Shown here one piece after another: positions 62,221 through 64,000 of a DNA stretch of 64,000 bases. The DNA is from GWB2-37-7 sp942492835 (lineage in GTDB: Bacteria > Bacillota > Clostridia > Lutisporales > Lutisporaceae). Location: the NCBI GenBank assembly GCA_942492835.1, contig OW818645.1:2728001-2792000 (forward strand), written 5' to 3'. The translations under genes were made by a program, and so were the position numbers. Numbering within the stretch: position 1 is the stretch's first letter; every line of letters begins with the position of its first letter. A model generated the notes under the pieces. The model searched no databases. It worked only from the letters and a program-made list of their open reading frames with translations, and was not told where the DNA came from.

Positions 62221-64000
62221 ATGGCAACAAATTTTGAGTTTCTAAAAAATAATACAGAATATCAGTTATTTGGAAATGCTTGCACTGATGCAGAAAATGT
62301 TTTAACCGTTTCTCCTGCCATGTCGGCAGTTGGAAGTAGAAAGGCATTTGAACTGGCGGTTAAATGGGTGTATTCTGCGGACACTACTATTAAGCTGCCA
62401 TATAAGGATAACCTACAGGCTCTTATACATGAAGAGTCCTTCCGATATGCTGTAGACCCTTCTACATGGAGTAAGCTACAGTATATTATAAAGGTCGGCA
62501 ACCTGGCAGTACACACAGAGAAATCTATTTCTAAGAGTAATGCAATGCTTTCACTTTCTATTCTGTTTGAATTTGTGGAATGGATTGACTATTGCTATGG
62601 CTCAGACTATAAAGAAAGAAAATTTGATGAGAATTTAATTCCTAAAGCAGGAGATGATTTAGATCTTGCCCGTCGAATCAAAGCAAGGTTATCCAATGAT
62701 TTAAAAATTTTAAAAGAAAAAGCGGACAAGATAATAGATGAAAAAGATAAAGAAATAGAACGCTTAGTAGTAGAGCTACAGAAGAAGAGTAATGACTATA
62801 CAGCAAGTAAGGAAGAACATAAGGCAGGAAGAGAATTTACCCCAGAAGATTTATCAGAATATAAAACTCGAAAGAAATATATTGATGTAGACCTAAAGCT
62901 GATGGGCTGGCAGTTCTCTCAGAGTGCAAGAAAAGACTGTGTGGAAGAAGAAATGCCTGTTACTGGTATGCCCAAGGAATTAGGCTCTGGTGATGGCTTT
63001 GTAGATTATGTGCTATGGGGAAAGGACGGAACGCCTATTGCATTAATTGAAGCCAAGAGAACCTTCAAGGATGCAAGAAATGGCACTCATCAAGCCTGGC
63101 TGTACGCAAACTGTATTGAGAAAATGACAGGTCATAGACCTATTATATTTAATACCAATGGTTACGATTACTTTATATGGGATGATAAGACAGCACCACA
63201 AAGGCGTGTTAGTAGTGTGTTTTCTCGAGAAGATATACATAAGCTGATTAACAGACAGTTTTCAAGAAAGAAGCTAAATGAAATAGAAATAGACGACAAG
63301 ATTACTGACAGATACTATCAAAAGCAAGCAATAAGAGCAGTTTGTGAAAATATAGAAAGAGGACATATGAGGTCTTTGCTGGTTATGGCAACTGGAACTG
63401 GCAAAACTAGAGTTGCTTCCAGCTTAACGGATGTACTTTCAAGGGGTGAATATATTACAAATATATTGTTTTTAGCAGATAGGAAAGCATTGGTAAGTCA
63501 AGCAAGAGATGACTTCAAACTCTATCTTCCTCATATGTCTCTATGCAATCTATTAAAGAATAAAGATGATAAAAATGCTAGGATAGTATTCTCAACTTAC
63601 CCCACAATACTAAATGCTATTGATAGAGTAAAAAATTCAGAGGGAAATCCTTTGTTTACTCCTGCTCATTTTGACCTTATCATAGTGGATGAAAGTCATA
63701 GAAGCATATTTAAAAAATATAAGGCTATATTTGACTATTTTGATGCTTATATGCTAGGACTTACTGCAACACCAAGAGACGATGTACATGACAGTACCTA
63801 TGAATTTTTTGAGGTAGAAAATAATGTACCTACCTTTGCATATGATTATGATACAGCAGTTAATAAGGATCATGTATTAGTTCCTTTTTGCAATATTGAA
63901 GGAACTACTAAATTTTTATCAGATGGAATTATTTATGACGATTTATCTGCTGAAGATAAAGAAAGATATGAAGCGGATTTTACAGATGAAGATGGAGAAA
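62221..64000 (+). CDS. hsdR: Type I restriction endonuclease subunit (3' truncated by the window)
   Basis: Open from ATG 62221 to the window end (593 codons). The N-terminal part (about 1-130) resembles DUF4145. The nuclease site DYVLWGKDGTPIALIEAKR (PD-(D/E)XK type) is at about residues 261-280. The SF2 motor has Walker A MATGTGKTR (about 390), DESH Walker B (IIVDESHRS) and motif III TATPR. HsdR translocates and cleaves unmodified DNA with HsdM and HsdS. The order M-S-R with 17 bases after hsdS indicates one operon. Confidence 0.94.
   Translation, partial: MATNFEFLKNNTEYQLFGNACTDAENVLTVSPAMSAVGSRKAFELAVKWVYSADTTIKLPYKDNLQALIHEESFRYAVDPSTWSKLQYIIKVGNLAVHTEKSISKSNAMLSLSILFEFVEWIDYCYGSDYKERKFDENLIPKAGDDLDLARRIKARLSNDLKILKEKADKIIDEKDKEIERLVVELQKKSNDYTASKEEHKAGREFTPEDLSEYKTRKKYIDVDLKLMGWQFSQSARKDCVEEEMPVTGMPKELGSGDGFVDYVLWGKDGTPIALIEAKRTFKDARNGTHQAWLYANCIEKMTGHRPIIFNTNGYDYFIWDDKTAPQRRVSSVFSREDIHKLINRQFSRKKLNEIEIDDKITDRYYQKQAIRAVCENIERGHMRSLLVMATGTGKTRVASSLTDVLSRGEYITNILFLADRKALVSQARDDFKLYLPHMSLCNLLKNKDDKNARIVFSTYPTILNAIDRVKNSEGNPLFTPAHFDLIIVDESHRSIFKKYKAIFDYFDAYMLGLTATPRDDVHDSTYEFFEVENNVPTFAYDYDTAVNKDHVLVPFCNIEGTTKFLSDGIIYDDLSAEDKERYEADFTDEDGE

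Overview
The window looks like a chromosomal segment of a low-G+C, anaerobic, endospore-forming member of the Clostridia. The DNA is strongly AT-rich. It carries a spore germinant receptor operon (gerAA-gerAC-small membrane gene-gerAB), a stand-alone nickel carbon monoxide dehydrogenase (cooS), an oxygen-reducing flavodiiron protein and many lipoproteins. No rRNA, tRNA, CRISPR array or intact transposon was seen.

Layout. Positions 1-13.7 kb hold ordinary chromosomal genes: the end of a HAD phosphatase, a TPR lipoprotein, ychF, a flavodiiron protein, a DUF4438 protein, a GH3 beta-N-acetylhexosaminidase, a TipA-type MerR regulator with a textbook MerR promoter, small uncharacterised genes, and a SAM-I riboswitch controlling the methionine importer metN-metI-metQ. 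Between 13.7 and 14.5 kb lie relics of two insertion sequences (IS1182-like and IS3-like). From 14.99 to 37.2 kb runs a compact three-gene cluster. It comprises a 2732-residue acyl-ligase/polyketide synthase, a 4070-residue polyketide synthase/aminotransferase/peptide synthetase, and a cobalamin-binding radical SAM protein related to C-methyltransferases. Its right edge abuts a decayed second copy of the riboswitch-metN-metI-metQ region, so the cluster sits between direct repeats of one host locus. This suggests integration by homologous recombination.

Reading the modules in order, the assembly line would activate a carboxylic (probably fatty) acid, extend it by a C2 unit and reduce it to a hydroxyl. 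It would then extend again, convert the new beta-keto group to a beta-amine as in iturin and mycosubtilin synthesis, couple one probably aliphatic amino acid, and epimerise it. There is no thioesterase. Instead both megasynthases end in related condensation-like domains with an altered active-site motif (DHxxxD). The cluster itself contains no phosphopantetheinyl transferase and no exporter.

From 38.7 to 53.2 kb are small secreted or hypothetical proteins, a TPR regulator with an adjacent exported peptide (RRNPP-type quorum sensing), an XRE regulator, the germination operon, cooS, a MATE exporter, a DUF4846 lipoprotein, an Rrf2/CymR-like regulator and cysK. From 53.2 to 59.5 kb the DUF4846-cysK neighbourhood has been copied and has decayed. 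There is a lipoprotein tail, a frameshifted second cysK, and a third, orphan cysK-type terminator. Accessory genes lie between these copies: a radical SAM enzyme, a second TPR regulator with its peptide, and small membrane and secreted proteins. From 59.6 kb to the end is a type I restriction-modification operon, hsdM-hsdS-hsdR, with hsdR running off the window.

A further pattern is an 18-bp imperfect palindrome, consensus ATGTTTAdTGyAAAACAT, found in the same orientation just upstream of four unrelated genes. All functional statements rest on motif recognition by eye; no database search was possible.
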